Shown in pieces: positions 6,880 to 6,993 of a stretch of 6,993 nucleotides of DNA. Both the position numbers and the translations under genes were made by a program. The stretch comes from Candidatus Gastranaerophilales bacterium (GTDB taxonomy: Bacteria > Cyanobacteriota > Vampirovibrionia > Gastranaerophilales > JAILCC01), in NCBI GenBank assembly GCA_024408745.1, contig JAKSUS010000062.1:1-6993 (forward strand). The letters are read 5' to 3'. Position 1 is the stretch's first letter; each line of letters opens with the position of its first letter. A model generated the notes under the pieces. That model was not told the DNA's origin. It saw nothing but the letters and a program-made list of their open reading frames with translations, and did not search any database.

Positions 6880-6993
6880 TTACCCCCCATTAGTTTTTGT
6901 TTCTTGGGATAGGACGTGTTTTAAGCTTTCTAGGGTACAATTTTGACTTTTTTTATTTGGCTGACGCTTCCCGGTGCGCCTGAAATTTCATCT
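6880..6993. other. Unassigned flank replacing the SDR 5' end; possible end of an inserted element
   Basis: This stretch begins where SDR coding sense stops and runs to the window edge. By count it is about 40% G+C, somewhat richer than its surroundings. It includes a run of six C (6883-6888) and a GC-rich part at 6961-6980. No long frame crosses it. On the - strand one frame is open from the right edge to a TAG at 6930-6932, giving a tail of 20 residues that reads DEISGAPGSVSQIKKVKIVP. That is the pattern expected if an upstream gene, for instance a transposase, ended here about 45 bases before the junction. I do not recognise the tail or any insertion-sequence end. A rearrangement or an assembly join would look the same. 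Confidence 0.35.

Noticed and set aside
6870..6890. ATG at 6888-6890 (- strand) as the start of the SDR
   Set aside because: It is in a different frame and hits a stop after six codons; joining frames would still leave the cofactor-binding half missing.

Overview
The window comes from an AT-rich bacterial genome (G+C looks close to one third by eye). It holds mostly housekeeping DNA, with one disturbed right-hand edge. The flagellar filament cap gene shows a motile bacterium. The lineage cannot be fixed from the window. The pheS variant, the strong AT bias and the flagellar gene would fit a gut-type bacterium such as the non-photosynthetic cyanobacterial relatives (Vampirovibrionia/Gastranaerophilales), but this is only a low-confidence inference.

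Layout from left to right: (1) the C-terminal third of a MATE-family multidrug/Na+ antiporter, running in from beyond the left edge on the + strand. (2) A 62-base gap with an extended -10 promoter, followed by pheS and pheT, 18 bases apart and each with an AAGAGGG Shine-Dalgarno. Together they encode the alpha and beta subunits of phenylalanyl-tRNA synthetase. (3) A strong hairpin between two converging genes, likely a terminator used from both sides. (4) A large fliD gene on the - strand whose middle contains a tandemly duplicated module of about 90 residues plus a third, more divergent copy. (5) On the - strand, a short-chain dehydrogenase/reductase (SDR) that keeps its catalytic half but has lost its N-terminal nucleotide-binding half. 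(6) About 110 bases at the right edge that do not continue the SDR and may be the end of an inserted element, a rearrangement or an assembly join.

How the genes relate: pheS and pheT form one two-gene operon producing one enzyme. The MATE gene probably has its own promoter outside the window, and no strong terminator separates it from pheS. fliD appears to be transcribed alone, away from other flagellar genes visible here. The SDR remnant lies upstream of fliD on the same strand with a 90-base gap, and nothing suggests a functional link.

I found no CRISPR array, tRNA, rRNA or riboswitch. I also see no convincing undescribed system. The points most worth a second look are the SDR breakpoint with its unexplained flank and the repeat-expanded middle of FliD.
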